Assembly (NCBI RefSeq): GCF_025755255.1 | Contig: NZ_JALIEB010000002.1 | Span: forward strand, 1-39,181 | Reading direction: 5' to 3' | DNA: 39,181 nt | Source: Roseobacter sinensis | GTDB lineage: Bacteria; Pseudomonadota; Alphaproteobacteria; Rhodobacterales; Rhodobacteraceae | Shown: one piece after another, positions 1-7,620 of the stretch | Position numbering within the stretch: the first letter of the stretch is position 1 | Layout: every line of letters starts with the position of its first letter | The notes under the pieces: generated by a model | What the model was told of the DNA's origin: nothing | Databases searched by the model: none | Seen by the model: only the letters and a program-made list of their open reading frames with translations | Made by a program: the position numbers and the translations under genes

Positions 1-153
1 CAAATCCACTGCTGAATTAATGCACTGTCATTGCCCCAAGCGCCAATACCGCGAGAGCGGTTTCGTCCTTGTCCCGCACTGCCGACTTTCGCTCCCCCTC
101 TCGACAGACCGCGCCGCCGCGTTATCCTGTGCGGCCAGGGGGAAATCCGCACC

Positions 154-900
154 ATGATCCGACGCCAATCGCTGACCCAGTTCGCGCAGAGCTGCAAATC
201 CGCCCAGCGCTTGCCCGACCTCTGGCAGCGCACCATCGAGCACTTCACCGCCTGCGGCATCCAGCGCGTCAGCTATCACAGTGACGATCAGCGGTACGGT
301 GCGGACGACACCCACGGCATCGCGACCTTCGGCTTTCCCGAGGATTGGGTCTGCCGCTACCTCGGCGACAACCTGATGCAGGTCGATCCCATTCCCGATC
401 TCGCCGCACGCTTTTCAAGGCCTTTCCTCTGGTCCCACACCGATCAGATCACCGAGCTGATGCCGGCCCAGGCCGATTATCTGCGCGATCTGGAGGACGC
501 CGATCTGGGCGACGGGCTCGCGGTGCAGGTCTTCGGACCCAACATGCGGCATGCCTATATGGGCATGGGCTTTGGCCACACGTCCTTCAACCCCTCGCCC
601 GAGCAGGTCTTCGAGCTGCAATGCGCCGCTCAGATTGCGCACATCCGCTATTGCGAGATCACCGCCGACAGCAGCATGGCGGCCGCCAATCTCTCACCCC
701 GCGAGCGTGAGATCCTGCGCTGGATCGCGCATGGCAAGAGCAATTCGGTGATTGCCGATATCCTCGGGATCTCGCCTCACACGGTCGATACGCTGACGCG
801 GCGTATCTTCGACAAGCTCGACGTGAGCGACCGGACCTCTGCCGCGATCCGCGGGCTGGGCTCGGGCGTGCTGAGATACAGCAAGGGCACTGTAACCTGA
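154..900 (+). CDS. LuxR-family regulator with autoinducer-binding-like domain (solo)
   Basis: 248 residues. An N-terminal autoinducer-binding-type domain covers about residues 15-165, and a LuxR helix-turn-helix covers about 180-240 (LSPREREILRWIAHGKSN, then SPHTVDTLTRRIFDKL). Residues that contact acyl-homoserine lactones in TraR/LuxR have counterparts: the W and Y of WVCRYLGDN, the DP of QVDPIPD, and the following W of FLWSH. Signal binding is therefore plausible but unproven. The ATG at 154 is chosen because GGGGGAAA lies about 10 bases upstream; the frame is open further 5' without such a site. No luxI-type synthase is visible in the window, so this looks like an orphan (solo) receptor. 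Its targets cannot be read from sequence. The family assignment is secure; the ligand is not. Confidence 0.9.
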   Translation: MIRRQSLTQFAQSCKSAQRLPDLWQRTIEHFTACGIQRVSYHSDDQRYGADDTHGIATFGFPEDWVCRYLGDNLMQVDPIPDLAARFSRPFLWSHTDQITELMPAQADYLRDLEDADLGDGLAVQVFGPNMRHAYMGMGFGHTSFNPSPEQVFELQCAAQIAHIRYCEITADSSMAAANLSPREREILRWIAHGKSNSVIADILGISPHTVDTLTRRIFDKLDVSDRTSAAIRGLGSGVLRYSKGTVT

Positions 901-995
901 CGCCGCGCTGTGGCGCAGCTGCGTGACATGCGCGCGCGCGCCCGAGCCGCTACCCCACGCCGCACAGATCAAAAAGAACGTGTGAGGGGATTGAT

Positions 996-1232
996 ATGAC
1001 GTGTGACGGGTCCGGCCGCAACAAAAGAAATGCGATCGAGAAGCGCGCGGGCCATCCGACCAACACGGTGCTTGAGACGGTCGCTCAGAGTTTGGAACGC
1101 TCTGCGACCCATGTGCAGGACCACGCATATGACGTCGCCACCCGAGGCGACATCGCGTTGGTCGCCCGGCTGATCACGCTGGCCGCGGATCTGGAGGGGC
1201 TGGCGCAGCGCGCGCGGCGCATGCAGCTCTAG
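996..1232 (+). CDS. Small hypothetical protein (78 aa)
   Basis: I do not recognise this protein. It has a basic, polar N-terminus, then a predicted helical stretch (about residues 24-76) rich in Ala, Leu and Arg, with no signal peptide or membrane segment. GAGGGGA sits six bases before the ATG, and an intrinsic terminator follows 20 bases after the stop. Both support a real, separately transcribed gene. It is in the same orientation as the LuxR gene, 95 bases downstream. The length suggests a small helical regulator or binding protein, but nothing in the sequence gives a function. Confidence 0.6.
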   Translation: MTCDGSGRNKRNAIEKRAGHPTNTVLETVAQSLERSATHVQDHAYDVATRGDIALVARLITLAADLEGLAQRARRMQL

Positions 1233-1251
1233 CGCGGGCGGCGTCGGCCGC

Positions 1252-1270
1252 GCACTCCGAGTGCTTTTTT
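1252..1270 (+). terminator. Intrinsic terminator after the 78-aa gene
   Basis: Five-base-pair stem GCACT/AGTGC (1252-1256 with 1260-1264) and a three-base loop, followed directly by six T (1265-1270). It lies 20 bases after the stop at 1232. The stem is short, but the U tract is good. Confidence 0.6.
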
Positions 1271-1399
1271 GCCGACCCAATGCAGCCGCCTCAGCGGGTC
1301 TTTGCCGGAACGCAGCCGTGATGGGTCGTGAGCTCCAGCGGGAGGAACAGAGGTGTCGTGGCCGGCGTTCACCTGCCAGTGACCACAAAGGAGAGACCC

Positions 1400-1981
1400 A
1401 TGTTCTCGACACGCATGACATCCGCTGCCCTCGCGGCAGCCATCGCATTCGCCCCGGCGGCCCGGGTGGCCGCCGACGGCAAGGACTTCATTGCCGGCGC
1501 GCTGATCGGCGGCGTGGTTGGCTCGCAGATCCAGAAAAACGTGGACCGCAACCGCGCCCAGCAGCAGACGATCTACCGCGCGCCGACGGTCCGTCAGAGC
1601 GGGACGACGCAGCGCAGCTATCGCTCGTCGATCCCGGCGACACAAGAAGGCCGCGAGATCCAGACGTCGCTGAACTACTTCGGCTTCAACGCCGGTACGG
1701 TCGATGGCCAGCTCGGCCGTCAGAGCCGTACCGCCATATCCGACTATCAGAGCTACATGGGCTATCAGCCCAGTGGCCAGCTGACCTCCTTTGAGAAAGA
1801 GCTGCTGTTGCGCTCGTACAATCGTGCACAGGCGGGCGGTGAACAGACCTTCCGCCAGATCGCCGCCAACCCCGAAGGGACGCGCGGCCTGCTCAAGACT
1901 TACCGCGCCGAGATCGCCAGTGGTGCGACCACGCAACCGGTCGATGGCTATAACCAGAAGGCCTTCAACGACGGGTTCTAG
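1400..1981 (+). CDS. Secreted protein with peptidoglycan-binding-like domain
   Basis: 193 residues. The N-terminus is a signal peptide (MFSTRMTSAALAAAIAFAP..., cleavage likely near ARVAAD, about residue 25), followed by a glycine-zipper-like segment (IAGALIGGVVGSQI). Residues about 83-130 resemble a peptidoglycan-binding (PG_binding_1) fold: an alternating pattern around REIQTSLNYFGFNAGTVDG and QLGRQSRTAISDYQ, the usual 'L...GY..G.vDG..G..T..A...YQ' layout. The product probably sits in the periplasm or outer envelope bound to the wall. The ATG at 1400 follows AAAGGAGAG at a good distance; an upstream in-frame start at 1328 would destroy the signal peptide. No catalytic domain is visible. Confidence 0.8.
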   Translation: MFSTRMTSAALAAAIAFAPAARVAADGKDFIAGALIGGVVGSQIQKNVDRNRAQQQTIYRAPTVRQSGTTQRSYRSSIPATQEGREIQTSLNYFGFNAGTVDGQLGRQSRTAISDYQSYMGYQPSGQLTSFEKELLLRSYNRAQAGGEQTFRQIAANPEGTRGLLKTYRAEIASGATTQPVDGYNQKAFNDGF

Positions 1982-1990
1982 CGCGGAAGA

Positions 1991-2028
1991 GGGCATCCGC
2001 GCGGCCATGTCCTCGCGCGCGGATGCCC
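1991..2028 (+). terminator. Perfect 13-bp hairpin after the 1400-1981 gene
   Basis: Arms 1991-2003 (GGGCATCCGCGCG) and 2016-2028 are exact inverted repeats with a 12-base loop. The hairpin starts nine bases after the stop codon. There is no clear U run, so it may be a weak terminator or an mRNA 3'-end stabiliser. Confidence 0.5.
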
Positions 2029-2048
2029 GACCCACAGAGTTCTTGGTT

Positions 2049-2158
2049 TCGTGATGCTCCGCCGCGCCGACCTGCCTTCGGCGCCGCCAAAGTCCCCTTC
2101 GGCATCACGACTGACTACCGCCGCGGCTGGCCTTTCGCGCCCCGCGGCGGGCTTTTTT
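2049..2158 (+). ncRNA. Candidate structured small RNA ending in an intrinsic terminator
   Basis: This lies in the only stretch longer than 300 bases without a gene (1982-2315). A 9-bp stem (TCGTGATGC, 2049-2057, with GCATCACGA, 2102-2110) encloses a 7-bp hairpin (2064-2070 with 2078-2084, loop CCTGCCT). After a short linker there is a 9-bp GC-rich hairpin (2118-2126 with 2142-2150), then GC and six T (2153-2158). The strong terminator stands 177 bases after the nearest upstream stop, beyond another hairpin, so it probably serves a separate transcript. The 5' end and promoter are not identifiable. The rest of the gap (2159-2315) shows nothing convincing apart from the leader of the next gene. 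Confidence 0.35.
2118..2158 (+). terminator. Strong intrinsic terminator
   Basis: Nine-bp stem CCGCCGCGG/CCGCGGCGG (2118-2126 with 2142-2150), 15-base loop, then GC and TTTTTT at 2153-2158. It reads on the plus strand and ends whatever is transcribed through 2050-2150. Confidence 0.7.
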
Positions 2159-2315
2159 GCCGGAAAGACAGTCTCCGCTGCGATGACCGGATCTGCCACG
2201 AAAAGAGGCACGGGCGCCCGCGGCTGCGCGCCGGACCCCTCGCCAAATCGGCGCGGACACCTTCGGTCCACCTGTCGCATTGCTTCGAAGAGGATCGCTG
2301 ACTAAGATTTCTGTC

Positions 2316-2798
2316 ATGCCATACCAGTGGACATCCGACCCGGGCACGAGCCCGCAGACGCTCAAGCTCTGGCCGCACAATTCACTGCCCGCGCGCGGTA
2401 TGGCCGCTTTCGTGCTCACCACCTTCACGCTGATCTGCATCCCGACGCTCCCGCTGCTGGGCTCGCCGATCCTCTGGGGGCTTCTGCCCTTCCTGCTCGC
2501 CGCTGTCTGGGGTATCTATTTTGCGCTGCAGCGCAACTACCGCGCCCGGCAGATCACCGAGACCCTGACGCTGGATGACGAGGAGGCCCACCTCATTCGC
2601 GAAGATCCGTCCGGCGCTGTTCGGACCTGGGACTGCAACCGCTATTGGACCACCATCACCAAATACGAGAAAGACGGCCCGGTGCCACATTACGTGACGC
2701 TCAAGGGCATGGGCCGCGAGGTCGAGATCGGCGCCTTCCTCAGCGAGGAAGAGCGCGTTTCGCTCTATGACGAGTTGCAACGCGCGTGGCGCCGCTAG
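2316..2798 (+). CDS. DUF2244 family membrane protein
   Basis: 160 residues with two closely spaced hydrophobic segments (about residues 29-49 and 50-70), a short cytoplasmic start and a C-terminal soluble domain. The layout (a conserved Trp/Pro-rich N-terminus 'LWPHNSL', a tight membrane hairpin, then a beta-rich tail with WDCNRYWTTI and HYVTLKGMGREVEIGAFLSEEER) fits the DUF2244 family, a small integral membrane family of unknown function common in alphaproteobacteria. The ATG at 2316 is preferred over an upstream TTG at 2280 because the family starts close to this point; the ribosome site is weak. The stop shares the tetranucleotide CTAG with the convergent regulator gene. Confidence 0.8.
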   Translation: MPYQWTSDPGTSPQTLKLWPHNSLPARGMAAFVLTTFTLICIPTLPLLGSPILWGLLPFLLAAVWGIYFALQRNYRARQITETLTLDDEEAHLIREDPSGAVRTWDCNRYWTTITKYEKDGPVPHYVTLKGMGREVEIGAFLSEEERVSLYDELQRAWRR

Positions 2799-3496
2799 AC
2801 ACCGGACAGCTCCACCGCCGGACGGTCCCAGCGGTTCTCCTCAAGCCACAGGGCCCGCAACGTCTCCATCTGATCTGCGAATGAGCTGTCGAGAACGGCG
2901 CAGTCTTCCATGCGATCCGTTCGGAAATGCCGGAAGGCGCCACGCAGCTCGCACCACACGGCCAGCATCACGCATTCCACATGGTAGACAAGCGCCAGCG
3001 GGCGCACCACTCGCAGAGTGTGCAGGCCCGCTCCGTCGCGATAGCCGAGCTGCAGCTTCACCGCCCGGCGGATCGCATCCCGCAACACAGCCACGGAAAC
3101 GCAGCCCGCACGCGGATCATCCGGGGCCGCCCCCCAAGGTGAGACCTGCAACCAATCCGCCGGCCCATGCAGGGCATCGACCTTATGATGGATGCGATGC
3201 GCCGCGGCCTGCAAGCCGCCGTCACCGGTGCGCGTGAGCATCGCAAGCCCGACGCGCAGCGCTTCGATCTCCTCAGCGTCGAAATTCAGCGGTGGCAGAT
3301 CGTATCCTGCACGCATGACATAGCCAATGCCCGCTTCGCCCACGATGGGCGTGCGCCGGGCCTGCAAGGTGGCGATATCGCGGTAGACCGTGCGCCTGGA
3401 GACCTCCAGCCGCTGCGCCAGCGCCTCTGCGGTCAGCGGCGTCCGAGCGGCGCGCAGGATCTGGATGATTTCAAACAGCCGATCGGATCGGGGCAC
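2795..3496 (-). CDS. YafY-type transcriptional regulator (HTH_11 + WYL domain)
   Basis: 233 residues. The N-terminal winged helix-turn-helix (residues 1-60: RLFEIIQILRAARTPLTAEALAQ, then EVSRRTVYRDIATLQ) is typical of DeoR/HTH_11 regulators. The C-terminal part (about 130-225) is a WYL-type ligand-sensing domain. The GTG at 3496 is chosen because GGGAGG lies about nine bases upstream; an open frame to 3532 has no such site. The gene faces away from a small plus-strand ORF, and an almost ideal palindromic operator lies between them, implying autoregulation and control of the divergent gene. The effector is unknown. Confidence 0.88.
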   Translation of the reverse strand: MPRSDRLFEIIQILRAARTPLTAEALAQRLEVSRRTVYRDIATLQARRTPIVGEAGIGYVMRAGYDLPPLNFDAEEIEALRVGLAMLTRTGDGGLQAAAHRIHHKVDALHGPADWLQVSPWGAAPDDPRAGCVSVAVLRDAIRRAVKLQLGYRDGAGLHTLRVVRPLALVYHVECVMLAVWCELRGAFRHFRTDRMEDCAVLDSSFADQMETLRALWLEENRWDRPAVELSGV

Positions 3497-3517
3497 CGGC
3501 GCCTCCCTCGTTGACTG

Positions 3518-3562
3518 CTGACATCCTAGCACGCGCTGCTGACAGCAGTCTGTCAGCAGCGC
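3518..3562. promoter_or_regulatory. Putative operator of the WYL regulator
   Basis: A perfect 12-bp inverted repeat, GCGCTGCTGACA (3533-3544) and TGTCAGCAGCGC (3551-3562), separated by six bases. A third half-site CTGACA at 3518-3523 repeats the arm 21 bases away, two helical turns. It sits 22 bases upstream of the regulator start and 34 bases upstream of the divergent ORF. Confidence 0.7.
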
Positions 3563-3595
3563 TGCGCGATCTTCGCGAAAAATGCGAGGACCGTC

Positions 3596-3784
3596 ATGTC
3601 ATCTTATGACCACTACACGATGCTGCGGCTCGGACTTGGACGCTGGTCCAATCACGACAGCCGTCCTGACCAAAGATCGAGACGCCTCATTGGGCGCGCG
3701 CTGGTGCCCAAGTGGCCCATGCACCGCGTCGTGGCCGTCTGGCTGCGTGACAGGCGCTCTTCGAAGCGGCCGGTCCGCGACTAG
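3596..3784 (+). CDS. Small hypothetical ORF under the WYL operator
   Basis: 62 residues, basic, not recognised. It has GCGAGGA five bases before the ATG and begins 34 bases after the operator palindrome, so it is positioned as the divergent target of the WYL regulator. Its TAG shares CTAG with the yqeY stop. Codon use is less GC-biased than in its neighbours and the sequence has no clear domain, so it may be the 5' remnant of a longer gene now cut off by yqeY. An alternative overlapping frame starting at 3582 is equally open, which weakens the call. Confidence 0.4.
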   Translation: MSSYDHYTMLRLGLGRWSNHDSRPDQRSRRLIGRALVPKWPMHRVVAVWLRDRRSSKRPVRD

Positions 3785-4239
3785 CTCAGCCGCTCCTTGA
3801 CCTTGGGACCGACCGCGCCGAAATCCATTTGCCCGGTGTATTTCGCCTTCAGAACGGCCATCACCTTGCCCATGTCGCGGATGCTGTCGGCGCCCACTTC
3901 CGCGACCGCGTCGGTCACGGCCTGCTCCGCCTCTTCCTCGCTGAGCTGCTGCGGCAGGAACTCCTCGATGATCTTGATCTCTTCGCGTTCTGCCTCGGCG
4001 AGGTCGAGCCGGCCACCTTCTTCGTAGGCGCGCGCGCTCTCCATGCGCTGCTTGGACATCTTGCCCAGGATCGCCAGGACTTCCGCTTCACCGACACCCT
4101 CGTCGTTGCCCTCGGCCCTGGCCGCGATGTCCTTGTCCTTGATTGCCGCATTGATCAGGCGCAGGGTCGACAGCCGATCGGCCGCCTTGTCCTTCATCGC
4201 CTGCTTCAGTGCGGTCGAAACCTTCGCACGCAATTCCAT
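3781..4239 (-). CDS. GatB/YqeY domain protein
   Basis: 152 residues, the usual YqeY length. Characteristic segments are the N-terminal 'ELRAKVSTALKQAMKDKAADRLSTLRLINAAIK' block, 'KMSKQRMESARAYEEGGR', 'EEIKIIEEFLPQQLSEEE' and the C-terminal 'GKVMAVLKAKYTGQMD'. The fold matches the tRNA-binding tail domain of GatB, and the family is thought to be linked to tRNA-dependent amidation, though the role of the free protein is not settled. The start at 4239 has AAAGGA ten bases upstream; an in-frame extension to 4272 is unlikely. It is divergent from carA. Confidence 0.93.
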   Translation of the reverse strand: MELRAKVSTALKQAMKDKAADRLSTLRLINAAIKDKDIAARAEGNDEGVGEAEVLAILGKMSKQRMESARAYEEGGRLDLAEAEREEIKIIEEFLPQQLSEEEAEQAVTDAVAEVGADSIRDMGKVMAVLKAKYTGQMDFGAVGPKVKERLS

Positions 4240-4460
4240 GCTGTTGAATCCTTTGACCTGGCAGCCCGGCACGTCCCCCCGGGCCCTGCTTGTTCAAGCC
4301 TTGGACCTTATCCAACATGGGCCGTCGCCGCAACATCATCCGCCGCGTCACTTTCCGAACAGCTCCGGGGACCGGCGCCGGAACAGGCCTTGACCCACCC
4401 CAACCCCGCGTCTAGGGTCCGCCCGATTTCACCGCGCCCGCCTGCCCGAAAGGATCGCCC

Positions 4461-5621
4461 ATGCAGCCGTCTGCATCCGACCGCCCAACCGCTTGTCTGG
4501 CGCTGGCCGATGGCACTCTGTTCTACGGCGCGGGCTTCGGTGCCACGGGACAGACGGTGGCGGAGCTCTGCTTCAACACCGCGATGACCGGCTATCAGGA
4601 GATCATGACCGACCCATCCTATGCGGGCCAGATCGTGACCTTCACTTTCCCGCATATCGGCAATGTCGGCGTGAATCCCGAAGACGACGAAACCGGCGAT
4701 CCGGTCGCCGAAGGCATGATCGTGAAATGGATGCCGACCGATCCCTCGAACTGGCGTGCAGCGCAGGACCTCGACGCCTGGCTTGCATCGCGCGGGCGCA
4801 TTGCGATGGGCGGGGTCGACACCCGCCGCCTGACCCGCGCAATCCGCAACGCCGGCGCACCGCATGTGGCGCTGGCCCATGATCCGGAAGGCAATTTCGA
4901 TGTGGAAGCGCTGCTGGCTGCGGCGCGCGCCTTCTCCGGGCTCGAAGGGCTCGACCTGGCAAAGAAGGTGACCTGCGCGCAATCCTACCGCTGGAACGAG
5001 ATGCGGTGGGCCTGGCCAGACGGATATGCGCCGCAGACGGACCCGAAGTACAAGGTCGTTGCCGTCGACTATGGCGCCAAGCGCAACATCCTGCGCTGCC
5101 TGGCCTCTGCGGGCTGCGACGTGACCGTCCTGCCCGCCACGGCCACCTATGAAGACGTGATGGCACACGAGCCTGACGGTGTATTTCTGTCCAACGGGCC
5201 CGGCGATCCGGCGGCGACCGGGGCGTACGCCGTCCCGATGATCCAACAGGTCCTGTCGGAGACATCGCTGCCTGTCTTCGGCATCTGCCTCGGCCACCAG
5301 ATGCTGGCGCTTGCCCTTGGGGCGCAGACGATCAAGATGAACCACGGCCATCACGGCGCCAACCATCCTGTCAAGGACCACGACACCGGCAAGGTTGAGA
5401 TCACCTCGATGAACCATGGCTTCGCCGTCGACGCACAGACCCTGCCCGCAGGTGTCATCGAGACGCACACATCGCTCTTTGACGGCTCGAACTGCGGCAT
5501 CCGTATGGCGGAGCGCCCGGTCTGGTCGGTGCAGCACCACCCCGAGGCAAGCCCCGGCCCGCAGGACAGCTATTACCTCTTTGAGCGGTTCGCAAAAGCG
5601 ATGGCCGACCGCGCCGCCTGA
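4461..5621 (+). CDS. carA: Carbamoyl-phosphate synthase small subunit
   Basis: 386 residues, the standard CarA length. The N-terminal CarA-specific domain (GTLFYGAGFGATG..., FNTAMTGYQEIMTDPSYAGQ) is followed by a class I glutamine amidotransferase domain (from about residue 195). That domain contains the nucleophile Cys in GICLGHQ and the His/Glu of VQHHPEASPGP. It hydrolyses glutamine and channels ammonia to CarB for arginine and pyrimidine synthesis. GAAAGG precedes the ATG. carB is not in the window, so the subunits are encoded apart here. Divergent from yqeY, with a 221-bp intergenic region between them in which I could not define a promoter with confidence. Confidence 0.98.
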   Translation: MQPSASDRPTACLALADGTLFYGAGFGATGQTVAELCFNTAMTGYQEIMTDPSYAGQIVTFTFPHIGNVGVNPEDDETGDPVAEGMIVKWMPTDPSNWRAAQDLDAWLASRGRIAMGGVDTRRLTRAIRNAGAPHVALAHDPEGNFDVEALLAAARAFSGLEGLDLAKKVTCAQSYRWNEMRWAWPDGYAPQTDPKYKVVAVDYGAKRNILRCLASAGCDVTVLPATATYEDVMAHEPDGVFLSNGPGDPAATGAYAVPMIQQVLSETSLPVFGICLGHQMLALALGAQTIKMNHGHHGANHPVKDHDTGKVEITSMNHGFAVDAQTLPAGVIETHTSLFDGSNCGIRMAERPVWSVQHHPEASPGPQDSYYLFERFAKAMADRAA

Positions 5622-5659
5622 TCTGCGGCTTTACGCGTCTAAGTTGAAAAAGTGTTAAT

Positions 5660-5675
5660 TTAACAGATCATTAAC
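5660..5675 (+). promoter_or_regulatory. CtrA-type binding site (TTAA-N7-TTAAC)
   Basis: TTAACAGATCATTAAC matches the full CtrA consensus TTAA-N7-TTAAC without mismatch. It lies in an AT-rich patch and ends 49 bases before the start of the glycosyltransferase gene. A partial palindrome GTTAA-T-TTAAC overlaps its left edge (5654-5664). No ctrA gene is in the window. Confidence 0.65.
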
Positions 5676-5724
5676 CCTGTTCTGACAGCTTGCCGCCGGT
5701 TGTGTTTAGGCAAGGCATTTGAAG

Positions 5725-7620
5725 ATGAACACCCTGCGGCTGGTCGTAACAGACCCGGTCCCGGAACCGGATCTGGCCTCACCGGCCATCTCATACGAGC
5801 CCATTGGTCGCATGTTGGTGGACGGGGGCAAGATTGCGCAGACAGATCTGCTGCATGCGCTGAAGATCCAGGGGCACGTCGATGCGCCGCTGGGCGAGAT
5901 CATGGTGTCCGAGGGTCTGCTCGAGAAGCGCGACGTGCTCGACGCGCTGGCCGCGCAATGCCGCGCGCAGGCCGCCGATCTTGATCTTGAGCCACCCACC
6001 GCCAAGATCGCAGCCACCCTGCCGGCCAAGGTCTGCCTGCGCCATGGGGTCGTGCCCTGGAAACGGGACGGCCTGCGGATCCTCGTCGCCACAAGCAGCC
6101 CGGCGGATTTCGCAGCGCTCTGTGTGACCATGAGGCGGCGTGGGCTGTCACTCTTCCCCGTGATTGCCGACGAGGTGCAGATCCAATCGCATCTGAGCCG
6201 TCTTTACGGGGCCGAGCTTGCGGAAAAGGCCGTCACACGTGTGTCGGAGGCAGAGAGCTGCCGCAGCTGGGCTGCCCGGGCACCGCATCGGACACGCTGG
6301 CTTCTCGGCAGCGTCGGCCTGCTTCTCGCAGCGCTGATCGCAGCCCCCGCCTGGACGATCACGCTGGGCGTTCTCTGGGCTGTGCTGACCCTCGCCATGA
6401 CGACCACGATGAAAGCAGCCGCCTTTGTCGCGCAACTCACGCAGCCGCCCGCGCGCCACGTGAGCCGGGACAGTCTGAACACCGGAAAATTCAGGCTGCC
6501 CCGGGTGTCCGTGCTCGTCCCGCTTCTGAACGAGAAGGAAATCGCGGGCCAGCTGATCGTCCGGCTCAGCCGCCTCACCTATCCGAAATCGCTGCTCAAC
6601 GTCGTGCTTGTGTTGGAGGAAGGCGACGAGACCACCCGCCAGACCATCGCCCGCACCGAGTTGCCAGACTGGATGAGCGTCATCGAGGTACCGGGCGCCG
6701 GCGCGCTCACCACCAAGCCGCGCGCGCTCAACTATGCGCTGGACTTCTGCCGCGGCAGCATTGTCGGCGTCTGGGATGCCGAGGACTGGCCCGAGGCCGA
6801 CCAGATCGAACGTGTGGTCACGCGCTTCCATCACGCACCTGAGAATGTCGTGTGTCTGCAAGGCGTTCTCGACTACTACAACTCCCGAACCAACTGGCTC
6901 TCGCGCTGCTTCACCATTGAATACGCGACCTGGTGGCGGGTGATCCTGCCAGGCATTGCCAAACTGGGGCTGGTGCTGCCGCTGGGCGGCACGACGCTCT
7001 TCTTCCGGCGCGAGGCCTTGGAGGACCTGGGCGGCTGGGACGCCCACAACGTGACGGAAGACGCGGACCTCGGCGTGCGGCTGGCGCGCCACGGCTATGT
7101 CACAGAGCTTCTGCCCACGGTCACACATGAAGAGGCGACCAGCCGCGCCTGGCCCTGGGTGCGGCAGCGCTCGCGCTGGCTCAAGGGGTTCATGATCACC
7201 TACTTCGTGCACATGCGAAACCCGCGGACCCTGCTGCGCGACCTGGGTCTCAAGCGCTTTCTGGGCGTGCAGACGATGTTTCTTGCCACCTTCTCGCAAT
7301 TTGCGGCCGCGCCGCTCTTGTGGTCGTTCTGGCTAACGTTCTTCGGGGTCACGCATCCGGTCGAATTGACGCTTGGCGCTCAGGCGGTCTGGGTGCTTGC
7401 AGGGCTCTTCGTCTTCTCCGAGTTGCTCAGCCTCGGCATGGGTCTCTATGCTGTCTCCGGGCCGGCCCACCGCCATCTGACCGCTTACGTGCCGACGATG
7501 ATGCTCTATTTCACGCTCGGAGCACTCGCCGCTTACAAGGCGCTGTGGGAGATGATCCGCGCACCGTTCTTCTGGGACAAGACCCAGCACGGCGTCTCCG
7601 ATCAGACGGACAAACCTTAG
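5725..7620 (+). CDS. Membrane glycosyltransferase (GT2) with N-terminal MshEN-like domain
   Basis: 631 residues. Residues about 25-165 resemble the MshEN/T2SSE N-terminal domain (IGRMLVDGGKIAQTDLLHAL, LGEIMVSEGLLEKRDVLDAL), a fold that binds cyclic di-GMP in some ATPases. A membrane hairpin follows (about 193-230), then a processive-type GT2 domain: VSVLVPLLNE, DAED near 351, VTEDADLG near 443, and QRSRW at about 481-485. Several more membrane helices make up the C-terminus. It most likely polymerises or exports a polysaccharide across the inner membrane, as in cellulose-synthase-like enzymes; the sugar is unknown. The ATG at 5725 follows AAGG by nine bases. It is a single-gene unit with a CtrA box in its promoter and a strong double hairpin after its stop. 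Confidence 0.88.
   Translation: MNTLRLVVTDPVPEPDLASPAISYEPIGRMLVDGGKIAQTDLLHALKIQGHVDAPLGEIMVSEGLLEKRDVLDALAAQCRAQAADLDLEPPTAKIAATLPAKVCLRHGVVPWKRDGLRILVATSSPADFAALCVTMRRRGLSLFPVIADEVQIQSHLSRLYGAELAEKAVTRVSEAESCRSWAARAPHRTRWLLGSVGLLLAALIAAPAWTITLGVLWAVLTLAMTTTMKAAAFVAQLTQPPARHVSRDSLNTGKFRLPRVSVLVPLLNEKEIAGQLIVRLSRLTYPKSLLNVVLVLEEGDETTRQTIARTELPDWMSVIEVPGAGALTTKPRALNYALDFCRGSIVGVWDAEDWPEADQIERVVTRFHHAPENVVCLQGVLDYYNSRTNWLSRCFTIEYATWWRVILPGIAKLGLVLPLGGTTLFFRREALEDLGGWDAHNVTEDADLGVRLARHGYVTELLPTVTHEEATSRAWPWVRQRSRWLKGFMITYFVHMRNPRTLLRDLGLKRFLGVQTMFLATFSQFAAAPLLWSFWLTFFGVTHPVELTLGAQAVWVLAGLFVFSELLSLGMGLYAVSGPAHRHLTAYVPTMMLYFTLGALAAYKALWEMIRAPFFWDKTQHGVSDQTDKP

Noticed and set aside
4308-5540. Minus-strand open frame opposite carA
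   Set aside because: carA is certain and fills the plus strand; the antisense frame has no recognisable domain.
6148-7299. Minus-strand open frame opposite the glycosyltransferase
   Set aside because: Shadow of the GT2 coding sequence, with no ribosome site or domain.
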